A DNA stretch of 64,000 bases. It comes from Dyadobacter psychrotolerans (GTDB taxonomy: Bacteria > Bacteroidota > Bacteroidia > Cytophagales > Spirosomataceae). The number at the start of each line of letters is the position of its first letter. Position 1 is the stretch's first letter. Positions 51,677 to 61,197 of this stretch are shown here, piece by piece. The DNA lies in the NCBI RefSeq assembly GCF_004349265.1, contig NZ_SMFL01000006.1, positions 186,001 through 250,000 on the forward strand. Direction: 5' to 3'. The position numbers were made by a program, and so were the translations under genes. A model generated the notes under the pieces. That model ran no database searches. It had not been told where the DNA came from and was given only the letters and a program-made list of their open reading frames with translations.

Positions 51677-54154
51677 ATGAAGTTCGTTAAAGCAATTTTA
51701 TCCATTTTGGTTGTTGCAGGACTTGTTTTTGTTTTGAACCGATCCTGGGGGCCGGTTCCCGCTCTGGGTTCGTTTTTAAGTCCTTTTACCGGATTCTGGC
51801 AAAATGGCGAAAATCCTGTTCCGGATAATAGTCAAGTTTCTTTAAAAGTGGACGGACTTACGGATGAGGTAATCGTGCGCTTCGACGACACCGGCGTGCC
51901 GCATATTTTTGCTAAAAATGATTACGATCTTTTCTTTGCTCAGGGATATATTACAGCCAAAGACAGGCTCTGGCAAATGGAACTTCAGGTACGCGCTGCA
52001 TCCGGAAGGCTTTCCGAAATACTTGGTCCGGCCACATTGCCACTTGATCAGAAAAGCCGGCGCCTCGGAATGGGTTATGGCGCGGAAGCCAACCTGAAAC
52101 TAGGCATGAGCGACAAACGATCAAAAACAGCTTTGACCGGTTACAGCGCCGGAGTAAATGCCTACATCGATCAGCTTGCACCCAAAGATCTGCCGGTTGA
52201 ATATAAATTGCTGGGTTACCGTCCCGAAGTTTGGAAACCCATTAATACCATGTACATGCTTGAGCAGATGACGCTCATGCTGGCAGGGAGATCCAATGAC
52301 CTCAGTATATCAAATGTGCTGAAAAAATATGGACAGGAAGTGGTCAACCAGCTATTCCCGGATTATCCGATGCTGCAGGAAAGTCCGATCATTCCGGCAG
52401 GCACCAAATGGAATTTCCCTACACTTCCCATTCCGGTTAAAAATCCTCTTAGTTCATCAGACTCACCTGTTGCGCAAATTTTCAATTCAAAATATTCTCT
52501 GGCAAACAACCAGGTATTGGCTCCTGCCGAACCAAAACCGGAAGGGATCGGAAGTAATAACTGGGCGGTTGGTGCCGAAAAGTCAATTACCGGTTATCCA
52601 ATCCTGGCCAATGACCCGCATCTTGAACTCACCATTCCGTCAATCTGGTATCAGGTTCAGCTTCATACTCCGGAAATGAACGTATATGGCGTTTCGCTGC
52701 CCGGTATTCCAAGTGTGATTATCGGTTTTAACCAGAATGTTGCCTGGGGTGTAACCAATGTGGATGCAGACGTTTTTGATTTATATAAAATTAAATTTAA
52801 AGATTCCACACACGCTCAGTATTGGCACGAGAACCAATGGAAAGCTACCCGAAAAAGAGAAGAGCTGATCTATGTAAAAGGAAAAACGGAACCGGTTAAG
52901 GAAAACGTTTTTTATACGCACCACGGTCCTGTAAGCGACACCGATCAGCCTGACGGCGATGTACCAAACCTGGCCATCAAATGGATCGGGCACGAACCGG
53001 GTAATAGTTTTCTTACTTTTTATGAATTAAACAAAGCCAAAAATTATGACGATTACCGAAAAGCACTAACCTATTATGTTGGCCCTGCCCAAAATTTTAT
53101 TTTCGCGGATAATGGCAAAAATATCGCGATTACTGTAAACGGGAAGCTCCCTTTAAAATATAAAGACCAGGGCAAGTTTTTACTCGACGGAACCGATCCG
53201 ATGGACGACTGGCAGGGCTGGATTCCGGCAGAGCAAAATCCTTTTGTCAAAAATCCGACACGAGGTTTTGTGAGTTCGGCTAACCAATCTTCTACCGACC
53301 CGACTTATCCGTATTATATTAACTGGCTTTTTGCACCTTCGGAAAGAGGAATTCGCATCAACGAGCGGCTTACTGCCATGACGAAAGCCAATGCGGATAG
53401 CTTGCGGATGCTGCAAAACGATAATTTCAGTGTGATGGCGAGAACAATCCTGCCAAAGCTTTTGTCGGTACTGCGTGCATCGGCACTAAGTCCAACCCAA
53501 AAAGCAGCTGAGATAACCTTGTCAGGCTGGAATTATCAGAACAACCCTGAATCTATTCCCGCAGCCATTTTTGAAACCTGGATGCCGCTTTTACAGGAAT
53601 CCATCTGGAATGATGAATTTAATTCGGACAGCGTTGTGATGAGATATCCATCCCGCGACAGAACGATGTACATGATTTTAAATCAGCCAAATGAAAAATG
53701 GTTTGATAATGTCAAAACACCACAAAAGGAAACGATGCCTGATGTTGTTTTAAACAGCTTCAAAGCAAGTCTTGATTCTCTTCAAAAGTGGCACGGAAAA
53801 ATGAGTCCTGAGTGGCAATGGTCAAACGTAAAAGGCACCGAAATACGGCATTTGAGCAGAAGTCTGAAACCATTTAATGCACCGCTGCTAAAAACAGGCG
53901 GAGGTGCAGGCATTGTGAATGCGATCACAAAAAGAAACGGCCCATCCTGGCGTATGGTTGTTGAACTTGGTCCTGCACCGAAAGCTTACGGAATTTATCC
54001 GGGCGGACAATCCGGGAATCCGGGCAGCCCTTATTACATGAACCTGCTTAAAAAATGGGAAAATGGCGAGTTAAATGAATTGATTTTCCTGTCTTCTCCC
54101 GACCAGCAGCATTCGCGTATGACATCTTCCGGCATCACCTTTAAAAAGAACTGA
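51677..54154 (+). CDS. Penicillin acylase-family Ntn hydrolase
   Basis: 825 residues, with an N-terminal signal or anchor (FVKAILSILVVAGLVFVLNRSW). The zymogen cleaves before S293 in GIGSNNWAVGA, making it the N-terminal nucleophile of the large subunit; NDPHLELTIPSIWYQVQL and GVSLPGIPSVIIGFNQNVAWGVTNVDAD line the active site. Family members remove acyl groups from beta-lactams or acyl-homoserine lactones; substrate here is unknown. It is followed 6 bases later by a small membrane protein. Confidence 0.88.
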   Translation: MKFVKAILSILVVAGLVFVLNRSWGPVPALGSFLSPFTGFWQNGENPVPDNSQVSLKVDGLTDEVIVRFDDTGVPHIFAKNDYDLFFAQGYITAKDRLWQMELQVRAASGRLSEILGPATLPLDQKSRRLGMGYGAEANLKLGMSDKRSKTALTGYSAGVNAYIDQLAPKDLPVEYKLLGYRPEVWKPINTMYMLEQMTLMLAGRSNDLSISNVLKKYGQEVVNQLFPDYPMLQESPIIPAGTKWNFPTLPIPVKNPLSSSDSPVAQIFNSKYSLANNQVLAPAEPKPEGIGSNNWAVGAEKSITGYPILANDPHLELTIPSIWYQVQLHTPEMNVYGVSLPGIPSVIIGFNQNVAWGVTNVDADVFDLYKIKFKDSTHAQYWHENQWKATRKREELIYVKGKTEPVKENVFYTHHGPVSDTDQPDGDVPNLAIKWIGHEPGNSFLTFYELNKAKNYDDYRKALTYYVGPAQNFIFADNGKNIAITVNGKLPLKYKDQGKFLLDGTDPMDDWQGWIPAEQNPFVKNPTRGFVSSANQSSTDPTYPYYINWLFAPSERGIRINERLTAMTKANADSLRMLQNDNFSVMARTILPKLLSVLRASALSPTQKAAEITLSGWNYQNNPESIPAAIFETWMPLLQESIWNDEFNSDSVVMRYPSRDRTMYMILNQPNEKWFDNVKTPQKETMPDVVLNSFKASLDSLQKWHGKMSPEWQWSNVKGTEIRHLSRSLKPFNAPLLKTGGGAGIVNAITKRNGPSWRMVVELGPAPKAYGIYPGGQSGNPGSPYYMNLLKKWENGELNELIFLSSPDQQHSRMTSSGITFKKN

Positions 54155-54160
54155 AAGGAC

Positions 54161-54493
54161 ATGAATATTCTCCTCATTATTATCGTCACAGCCATTTTCC
54201 AGTATTTTGGTCCGTGGTGGACGGTTGTTCTGGCTCCGTTTCTGATTCTGCTCTGGAGACCGGCAACGACGTCTTTCAGATCTTTTGCAACCGGTTTTCT
54301 GGCCATCGCATTATTGTGGCTGGCTTATGGCTTATATCTGCACGTCCGTTCAGAAGGCGCCATGTCAAACCGGATTGCAGAGATTTTTTCTTTACCAAAC
54401 GGGATATTGCTTTTGGCAGTAACTTCGCTTGTTGGCGGATTGCTGGGAGGATTTGCGGCTTTGTCAGGTTATTTTACGAAGAAAGCGTTTTAG
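54161..54493 (+). CDS. Small membrane protein
   Basis: 110 residues with three or four hydrophobic helices (start NILLIIIVTAIFQYFGPWWTVVLAPFLILLW, middle FATGFLAIALLWLAYGLYLHV, end GILLLAVTSLVGGLLGGFAALSGYF). No known domain recognised by eye. Starts 6 bases after the acylase gene, so co-translated with it; may serve it at the envelope. Function unknown. Confidence 0.65.
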   Translation: MNILLIIIVTAIFQYFGPWWTVVLAPFLILLWRPATTSFRSFATGFLAIALLWLAYGLYLHVRSEGAMSNRIAEIFSLPNGILLLAVTSLVGGLLGGFAALSGYFTKKAF

Positions 54494-54520
54494 TGACGTG
54501 AACTAAACAATCTAATTTCG

Positions 54521-55165
54521 ATGAATAATAAAATTATATCTAAACTTTTAGAAGAGCCAAATGCGCCATTACTGATGCAGGAAGTTTATGATTGTTTAAG
54601 TCGGGAATACATAGAAAGACTGGAATTTCGGAATAACATAAACGAACAAAAAGTTGAATTTATAAATGGTAAAATCGTCGTTCATTCACCGGTTAAAAAG
54701 CGACACAATCAGGCTTCGCTTTTACTTGCCCAATTATTAAACATTTACTCTGCGAAACACGGTTTAGGTTTTGTCGGTATTGAAAAAATACTAATTAATC
54801 TTACCCGAAACGATTATGAACCTGACATTTGCTTCTTCCGTCAGGACAAAGCTGTACATTTCACAGAGGATCAAATACTGTTTCCAGCTCCCGATCTTGT
54901 GATTGAAATCTTATCTGAGTCAACCGAGGCGCGCGACAGAGGAATAAAATTCAAGGATTATCAGGCCCACAAAATTGAAGAATACTGGATTATCGATCCG
55001 GAAAGACAAACCGTTGAGCTGTATTATTTAAAAGACAATATTTACGAACTGATCCTGAAATCATCCCAGGGATTTGTAACTAGTTTTGTTGTAACTGGCT
55101 TTCAAATTCCCGTTCAGGCCATTTTTGACGAAGCCGAAAATTTGAAAACCATTCTTAGTTTTTGA
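54521..55165 (+). CDS. Uma2-family (DUF820) endonuclease-fold protein
   Basis: 214 residues, a PD-(D/E)XK-like protein of the Uma2 family. The domain shows KVEFINGKIVVHSPVKKRHN, NDYEPDICFFRQDK and FPAPDLVIEILSESTEARDR with catalytic acids in PDI and PDL/EIL, then YWIIDPERQTVELY. These genes are abundant in cyanobacteria and Bacteroidota and of unknown biological role. It is 27 bases after the small membrane protein. Confidence 0.78.
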   Translation: MNNKIISKLLEEPNAPLLMQEVYDCLSREYIERLEFRNNINEQKVEFINGKIVVHSPVKKRHNQASLLLAQLLNIYSAKHGLGFVGIEKILINLTRNDYEPDICFFRQDKAVHFTEDQILFPAPDLVIEILSESTEARDRGIKFKDYQAHKIEEYWIIDPERQTVELYYLKDNIYELILKSSQGFVTSFVVTGFQIPVQAIFDEAENLKTILSF

Positions 55166-55184
55166 AGTTTCGAATTCTCAGCAA

Positions 55185-56009
55185 TTATACTTCTTCCGGG
55201 TGTTTTAAAAATCGCCTCCTTCTTCGAAATCTAGCTACTGCAAACCACAATCCTGTGCCAAGCAACACAAAAGGCCAGTGATCAATGACGATCAGGACAA
55301 AGCCGAGAAGATTTTCCCAACCCTTTACAAAAGCAGATTTGATCTGATAAGAAAACAAAGCGGGCGTAGAACTGACTTTGTAAAAATTGATCTCCAATGT
55401 AGAATACCCTATTTCATCTTTTAAAAGATTCAGCCGTCCTTCCGCAGATTCAATTTCAGTTCGGATTGTTCCCAGCTCTTTCTCGATTTCAAGGATATCC
55501 TTTACAGTCGATGCACGATTAAGAAGCTGTAAATATCGTGCTTCAATTTCCTTTTGAGTTTTTAGTCTCGTTTCATGATCCGCATATTCAGCAGTGACGT
55601 CTTTTACATTGATTTGTTTTCTATCAAAATATAAAACTCCCTTTGTCGCCGAGACTAAAAACGTATCGAATTTGGAAGACGGAATTCTAACAACCAAAGT
55701 GTAATTACGCTTGTCCGCCATTTTATTTTCCTGATCCGAAGAAACATAACCCTTATTTGCGGAAACCGCAGCTGTGATCTGGCTTTTTGTTTTATCTACA
55801 TCCGCTGTTTCAAATTCAACTATTCCATTTTTAACAAGCTTTCTGACCACAGAACTTTTATCTTCCGTTTGAATTTCAGGCCCAACCTGAATTTCCATTG
55901 GCTGTGGGGCGGCCATCAGATCAATATTCATCGCAAGAGCATCAGTTTCCGGTTTTTGGGAACAGGCCAAAAAACAAGAAAACATTCCGAGCAAAATCAG
56001 ATTTTTCAT
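55185..56009 (-). CDS. DUF4349 lipoprotein
   Basis: 274 residues. Lipobox FLACS (C16); DUF4349 core RKLVKNGIVEFETADVDKTKSQI, SKFDTFLVS and long coiled-coil helices (KEIEARYLQLLNRASTVKDILEIEKELGTIRTEIESAEGRLNLLKDE), ending in a membrane helix (LLGFVLIVIDHWPFVLLGTGLWF) and a basic tail. Envelope protein of unknown role. Lies downstream of the VWA-like gene on the same strand (gap 125). Confidence 0.75.
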   Translation of the reverse strand: MKNLILLGMFSCFLACSQKPETDALAMNIDLMAAPQPMEIQVGPEIQTEDKSSVVRKLVKNGIVEFETADVDKTKSQITAAVSANKGYVSSDQENKMADKRNYTLVVRIPSSKFDTFLVSATKGVLYFDRKQINVKDVTAEYADHETRLKTQKEIEARYLQLLNRASTVKDILEIEKELGTIRTEIESAEGRLNLLKDEIGYSTLEINFYKVSSTPALFSYQIKSAFVKGWENLLGFVLIVIDHWPFVLLGTGLWFAVARFRRRRRFLKHPEEV

Positions 56010-56134
56010 AGCTGGCTAATAAAGTTAAAATTTATGTATATATAATTTTCTTAAATATACATAGTTTTAGAAATAACATGATAAATTCATGAAAATTCCA
56101 AAAGATAAATTTTAACAAAACGAAGCCGGAATGA

Positions 56135-56917
56135 CTACAACTCCTCTATGCTCACGCCTCCTAACTCCTGAAAGAGTGTTTGCCAGTAATGTGTAACGTG
56201 TGGATTGTTTTCTTTGGAAGATGCTGTGGCTTCAAAGGGCGAGACAATCGTCACCTGAGGTGCTCCGATTGCGTATTGTTCAAGTTTTTTACTGTCGGCT
56301 TTTGCTTCTTCTTCGGCCTGGGAATCGTCTTTGGGCGGTTTGATATGGAAGTCACGGCGGTCTGCACCCTTCACACTTTCGATCATGTCACTAAAATAGT
56401 AAACCTTCACATCTGCTCCGCTTTCTCCGGCTTTGGCAATCACCGGCAAACTTGCCCATATATCTGTAGATAAGTTGGAAGAACCCGTATTTTGCTGGTT
56501 TAACTTAGCCAGAAGCTGACGCAGAAAAATTCCCTTTTCCTTTTGAAGAGACATCGAATAAGCCGTTTCTATTGCCTCCCGGTCGGTTGCGTTGGCTGCG
56601 TCCGTGTTCTCTTTTTCACTACGGACCATCACAGACATAGCCCGGGCTTTCGACGTATTTTCATGAATAAAATACACTTCCAGTTTATCTCCTTTGTTTT
56701 TCATGTTGTTTTCCATGATGTCCGTAAGGGCCTGGCGGTATTTTTCATTCACGTAATTTTTATTCACGTTGACGCTTTGTGTTTTATCTAAAAAAACCAG
56801 CGTATACACCGGCGCATCGGGAAGTGCTTTTGTGGCCTCTTTTTCTCCGCCGCAGGCAGCAAGCAGAAATGTCAGAGAAAAAACCATCACATATTTCCAT
56901 TCAAAAGAAGTCTTCAT
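56135..56917 (-). CDS. VWA-like lipoprotein
   Basis: About 260 residues from the ATG at 56917 (lipobox LLAAC); the earlier start at 56947 adds ten residues. VYTLVFLDKTQSVNV has the DxTxS-like metal-site pattern of von Willebrand factor A domains, and VKVYYFSDMIES is the second site strand; the domain spans about residues 35-190. A polyacidic linker follows. Such lipoproteins are often linked to envelope stress or adhesion; role unknown. Confidence 0.6.
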   Translation of the reverse strand: MKTSFEWKYVMVFSLTFLLAACGGEKEATKALPDAPVYTLVFLDKTQSVNVNKNYVNEKYRQALTDIMENNMKNKGDKLEVYFIHENTSKARAMSVMVRSEKENTDAANATDREAIETAYSMSLQKEKGIFLRQLLAKLNQQNTGSSNLSTDIWASLPVIAKAGESGADVKVYYFSDMIESVKGADRRDFHIKPPKDDSQAEEEAKADSKKLEQYAIGAPQVTIVSPFEATASSKENNPHVTHYWQTLFQELGGVSIEEL

Positions 56918-57037
56918 CCAATCAGAGGTGTTTATTTTAAGGAGCATAGCTAATTATTTTATAGGGCGAAACTAACCAGTTCACAAATATCATACAACGC
57001 CGAACGGACAAGCGGATGAATTATTTTACCAAAAACA

Positions 57038-57075
57038 TAAAATCCCTCCCCGAAACAAGTTCAGGAAGGGATTTT
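57038..57075 (-). terminator. Terminator after fabI
   Basis: Minus-strand stem AAAATCCCTTCC with GGGAGGGATTTT (one mismatch) at 57039-57051/57064-57075, then a T-rich tail. Confidence 0.75.
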
Positions 57076-57106
57076 AACGCTTTCTGTCGAAAACGAAAGT
57101 ATATTT

Positions 57107-57928
57107 TTATTGGTTCTGCTGCTGTATCATTTGCACCAATTCCTCAGAAATACCGGTTGAGGAATAACCACCGTCATGGAACAAATTCTGCATGGTGACA
57201 TATTTCGTCAGATCAGAGAAAAGTGTGATGGCGTAGTTTGCACAATCATCTGCCGTTGCGTTTCCAAGCGGACTCATTTTTTCCGCAAATTCATAAAATG
57301 CATCAAATCCTTCAATCCCTGAACCTGCTTTAGTTCTTGTAGGTGACTGCGAAATGGTGTTTACACGAACGTTTTTAGCTTTTCCGTAACGATAGCCATA
57401 GCTGCGGGCAATACTTTCAAGCATCGCTTTTGCTTCGGCCATGTCGCTGTAAAAAGAATAGGTACGTTGCGCTGCAATGTAGGACAAGGCAACCACAGAA
57501 CCCCATTCGCTGATGGCGTCAAGCTTCTCTCCTACCTGTAAAAATTTATGAAGGGAAATGGCTGAAATATCCAGTCCTTTCTGCATCCACTCGTAGTTCA
57601 GATCGCCGTAAGATTTTCCTTTACGAACATTGATTGACATACCGATTGAATGCAAAACGAAATCGATTTTACCTCCAAGCACATCCATAGATTGCGTATA
57701 AAGATTTTCGATATCTTCTACCGAAGTGGCATCGGCCGGAATCAGCTGGGCATCACAGGTTTTGGCAAGTTCCTGAATAGCACCCATCCGCATCGCGATC
57801 GGAGCATTTGTCAAAGTGAAAATTGCGCCTTCTTCTTTTGCTTTAAGCGCTACTTTCCAGGCAATTGAATTCTCGTCAAGAGCACCTGATATAATTCCTC
57901 TTTTTCCTTTTAATAAACCGTAAGCCAT
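57107..57928 (-). CDS. fabI: Enoyl-ACP reductase I
   Basis: Reduces enoyl-ACP with NADH, the last step of the fatty-acid elongation cycle. 273 residues. KGKRGIISGALDENSIAWKVA (7-27) is the dinucleotide site with the FabI GxxxxxSIA pattern; the catalytic pair is Y160 and K167 (Yx6K) in TYSFYSDMAEAKAML. Typical C-terminus with a substrate-binding loop TKAGSGIEGFDAFYEFAE. It is a lone gene with its own terminator. Confidence 0.94.
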   Translation of the reverse strand: MAYGLLKGKRGIISGALDENSIAWKVALKAKEEGAIFTLTNAPIAMRMGAIQELAKTCDAQLIPADATSVEDIENLYTQSMDVLGGKIDFVLHSIGMSINVRKGKSYGDLNYEWMQKGLDISAISLHKFLQVGEKLDAISEWGSVVALSYIAAQRTYSFYSDMAEAKAMLESIARSYGYRYGKAKNVRVNTISQSPTRTKAGSGIEGFDAFYEFAEKMSPLGNATADDCANYAITLFSDLTKYVTMQNLFHDGGYSSTGISEELVQMIQQQNQ

Positions 57929-58088
57929 AATTTTCGTTTAATATTTTTTAGTCAAGTGAGTCATGCAATGCCTGACGAAAATGAATTCTTTATGTCCAGC
58001 GACTGACAATGTCTTATCAAGCCGGCAAAGTAAAGCATTTTTGCCGTGTTATACCAATAATCTGTTACGACATCCTGCCTTCATTCCC

Positions 58089-59093
58089 TCATTTATTAAC
58101 CGGTTTTAATCCAAGCTTTTTCTGGAAAAACTGATCTGTGGCCTCGTACACACCTTTCACATCTTTTGAACGCAGATAAGAACCGATTACATGGTCACCG
58201 CTTTCCGGAAATGCCTTTTCTACTTTAAGATTATCCGGAGTACCGAGCAGCGGAAACATGTCCTGCATGGCTTTTACAGAAACCGTCTGATCCTGTTCTT
58301 TTTCATTTTTGAAATAATAACCTAAAAACAAAGGCATCTTTATTTTTTTGTAAACCTCCGGCCTTGCAATCGCATCGATCGTTTGCTGTAAAGTCAGAAG
58401 GCCGTTGGTGCGATAACTCTGCAGCCAGTAGTTGGACAGTTCCGGATCGTTATCCACAGGTTTGCGATGCTCGCCCATGATGGTGTATAGTATTTTTCTT
58501 CCCCACGGCCCGGTTACCAGTTTAAGCGCAGGCGAAGCAACCGCCATACAGGGCGAATAAAGCACGACTCCCTTTATTTCAGGATTGGTTGAGGCCAGGT
58601 AAACGGTCAGCAAACCACCGGCGGACGTTCCGATCACGATCACGCTATCTCCTAAAACTTTCCCGACAGCAAGTGCTCGTTTTGCTTCCTGCATAAAATT
58701 CTCAGGCGTCAGATCATCAAATGCATCAGGATCATTAATTCCCGCATCGTGCATTCTTGCCAGATAAAGGTTGGCTCCGTAACGCTTCGCCAAATCCCGA
58801 TGAATAGGTTCTCCTTCGGCCCAGCTTGCGCCAAAACCGTGAATGTATACGATGCTGTAAGGCGTTTTTGCTTTTTTTGTTGAATCGGCCCAAACGATCC
58901 TTGCCTGGTTATTTCGTTTCAGGTTTTTGATTCCTTTTTCAGAAAGATCAATCTGTTGTTCCAAAGCAGACAAATCCTGCGGCACGGAAGGTAAAACAGG
59001 GCTGAACTGTACAGCCGGAACGGAGGGTCCCACAAAGTAAATAATGGCAACAACCACGACAACGGCGGCAATCCCAAGAATGATCTTTAACAT
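58089..59093 (-). CDS. Membrane-anchored alpha/beta hydrolase
   Basis: 334 residues with an N-terminal membrane helix (LGIAAVVVVVAIIYFVG). The nucleophile is S157 in VIGTSAGGLLT; IVYIHGFGASWAEGEPIHRDLAKRYGANLYLARMHDAG is the oxyanion and cap region, and SGDHVIGSYLRS near the end gives the catalytic His. A carboxylesterase or lysophospholipase-like enzyme facing the periplasm is likely; substrate not known. It is divergent from the response regulator. Confidence 0.78.
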   Translation of the reverse strand: MLKIILGIAAVVVVVAIIYFVGPSVPAVQFSPVLPSVPQDLSALEQQIDLSEKGIKNLKRNNQARIVWADSTKKAKTPYSIVYIHGFGASWAEGEPIHRDLAKRYGANLYLARMHDAGINDPDAFDDLTPENFMQEAKRALAVGKVLGDSVIVIGTSAGGLLTVYLASTNPEIKGVVLYSPCMAVASPALKLVTGPWGRKILYTIMGEHRKPVDNDPELSNYWLQSYRTNGLLTLQQTIDAIARPEVYKKIKMPLFLGYYFKNEKEQDQTVSVKAMQDMFPLLGTPDNLKVEKAFPESGDHVIGSYLRSKDVKGVYEATDQFFQKKLGLKPVNK

Positions 59094-59315
59094 AAATTAA
59101 GAGAATAGAAGGTTCTTTTACTTCGAAAGTTCGGTAGTTTTAGGCACAAAATTGTAATTGATAATGACACGAATTCGGGAATAGACGCGAATTTGTGATA
59201 TTGCAGTGGTTAAATCGGTTAAGATTTTTTTAAACAGCATTGAACTCCTGCGTGTAACCGTTTATCGTTGAAAGCGTTGACAGCAGATTTTCTAATCACC
59301 AATCACTTTTACCCA

Positions 59316-60002
59316 ATGCCTAACCTCTTACTTGTTGAAGACGACGCCAATCTTGGAATGCTGCTCCAGGAATATCTCACAGACAAAGGTTTTCCGACGG
59401 ACCTTGCTACTGACGGGCAAAAAGGCTGGCAAAGTTTTGTAGACAAGCAGTATGATCTTTGCATTTTTGATGTAATGATGCCAAAAAAAGATGGTTTTTC
59501 TCTGGCAAAAGAAGTAAGAATGAGCGGTCGTGATGTGCCTATCATTTTCCTCACAGCCAAATCCATGAAGGAAGATACCATGCAGGGATTCCGCGTCGGT
59601 GCTGATGATTATGTTACCAAGCCTTTTGACCGTGAAGAGCTTTTATTACGAATCGAAGCAATTCTGCGCCGCTACCGCAAACAACCTGAAATACAGGAAG
59701 AAAATAAACTATTCAAGGTTGGAAATTATTCATTCGATTACAGTCATCAACAGCTCACAATCGCAGATAAACCTGCCAGGTTAACAAGTAAAGAATCGGA
59801 ATTATTAAAACTGTTTTGCGAGAATATCAATCAGCCGATCAGCCGCAGTTATGCCCTGAAAACCATCTGGGGAGACGACTCCTATTTTAACGCAAGAAGT
59901 ATGGATGTTTACATTACCAAATTACGCAAGCATTTCAGGGAAGATCCTTCGATACAGATTATGAATTTGCATGGTGAAGGTTTTAAGCTGATGGTGGGGT
60001 GA
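59316..60002 (+). CDS. OmpR/PhoB-family response regulator
   Basis: 228 residues from the ATG at 59316 (the longer frame from 59268 has no domain sequence). Receiver: acidic pair E8-D9, phospho-acceptor D52 in LCIFDVMMP, FLTAKS and VTKPFDREELLLRI. Winged helix: PARLTSKESELLKLFCENINQPISRSYALKTIWGDDSYFNARSMDVYITKLRKHF. As with the regulator at 11272, no kinase gene is adjacent. Distinct from it in sequence. Confidence 0.85.
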   Translation: MPNLLLVEDDANLGMLLQEYLTDKGFPTDLATDGQKGWQSFVDKQYDLCIFDVMMPKKDGFSLAKEVRMSGRDVPIIFLTAKSMKEDTMQGFRVGADDYVTKPFDREELLLRIEAILRRYRKQPEIQEENKLFKVGNYSFDYSHQQLTIADKPARLTSKESELLKLFCENINQPISRSYALKTIWGDDSYFNARSMDVYITKLRKHFREDPSIQIMNLHGEGFKLMVG

Positions 60003-60135
60003 TAAAGGAAAATGGAGGAACGGGAAGAGGGAAAATAACAGGTAAGAAAAGTATTTATGTGAAACTCTATATATTTCTCCGTGGTTCTCTGTGTAATTAA
60101 TAATTAACCAGCCTGGTGCTGATCGCCGAAAGCTT

Positions 60136-61116
60136 ATGTTTAACATCACTCGTCGTCCACGGCGTAACAGAAAATCTTCTGGTATCCGGGATTTGGTGCA
60201 GGAAACCAACCTGCAGGTCTCCGATTTTATTTTCCCAATGTTTGTCCAGGAAGGCTCCAACCAGAAAGTGGAGGTGAAATCCATGCCGGGTATCTACCGT
60301 TTTTCGTTGGATAATCTTTTGGAAGAACTTAAAGAGGTTACCGATCTGGGAATCCGCGCTATTGATTTATTTCCTAATTATCCTGAAAGTAAAAAAGACA
60401 AAATCGCTTCTGAGAGTTATAAAGAAGACACATTTTATCTGAAAGCAATAACGGCGATAAAGGGGCAATTCCCTGAGCTGGTGATCATGACCGACGTTGC
60501 CATGGATCCATACAGTTCCGACGGCCACGACGGTTTGGTTGAAAACGGTAAAATTGTGAATGATGCCACACTTGAAATCCTGGGAAAAATGTCGGTGGCG
60601 CAGGCGAAAGCCGGTGCTGACATTCTCGGTCCAAGTGACATGATGGATGGCCGTGTAAAATATCTGCGTGATACACTGGATTCCAACGGATTTACGGATG
60701 TGAGCATTATGTCTTACTCAGCCAAATACGCCAGTGCTTTTTATGGTCCTTTCCGCGATGCGCTTGAATCTGCTCCGAAGTTTGGTGATAAAAAGACCTA
60801 CCAGATGAATCCCGCAAACAGACGTGAAGCATTACTGGAAGCACAGCTGGATTTTGAGGAAGGTGCTGATATGCTGATGGTTAAGCCTGCTTTGTCTTAT
60901 CTGGATATCATTCGCCAGCTGGATGAGAATTTTGACATACCAATCGCTGCCTATAATGTGTCCGGCGAATATGCCATGATTAAAGCTGCTGCCCTCAACG
61001 GCTGGCTTGATGGCGACCGTGCCATGATGGAAGTGCTGATGAGCATCCGCCGCGCCGGAGCAAAGTGCATTCTGACTTACTTTGCCAAGGAAGCTGCTGT
61101 GATTTTGAATAAGTAA
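60136..61116 (+). CDS. hemB: Delta-aminolevulinic acid dehydratase (porphobilinogen synthase)
   Basis: Condenses two ALA to porphobilinogen in haem synthesis. 326 residues. Schiff-base lysines K197 (SYSAKYASAFYG) and K250 (MLMVKPALSYLD) are both present. The metal loop reads DVAMDPYSSDGHDG, with Asp in place of the cysteines of the zinc-type enzymes, so it should be a magnesium-dependent (zinc-free) form. A repeat-like CTCCGTGG/CTCTGTG stretch lies at 60077-60100 before it. Confidence 0.95.
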   Translation: MFNITRRPRRNRKSSGIRDLVQETNLQVSDFIFPMFVQEGSNQKVEVKSMPGIYRFSLDNLLEELKEVTDLGIRAIDLFPNYPESKKDKIASESYKEDTFYLKAITAIKGQFPELVIMTDVAMDPYSSDGHDGLVENGKIVNDATLEILGKMSVAQAKAGADILGPSDMMDGRVKYLRDTLDSNGFTDVSIMSYSAKYASAFYGPFRDALESAPKFGDKKTYQMNPANRREALLEAQLDFEEGADMLMVKPALSYLDIIRQLDENFDIPIAAYNVSGEYAMIKAAALNGWLDGDRAMMEVLMSIRRAGAKCILTYFAKEAAVILNK

Positions 61117-61197
61117 TAAAACGAGATACCTTCATATTGCCTTGTTGAAAAATATGGCGGCTGAAGGTATTTTTAGCTCATTTAAATATTCAAAACG

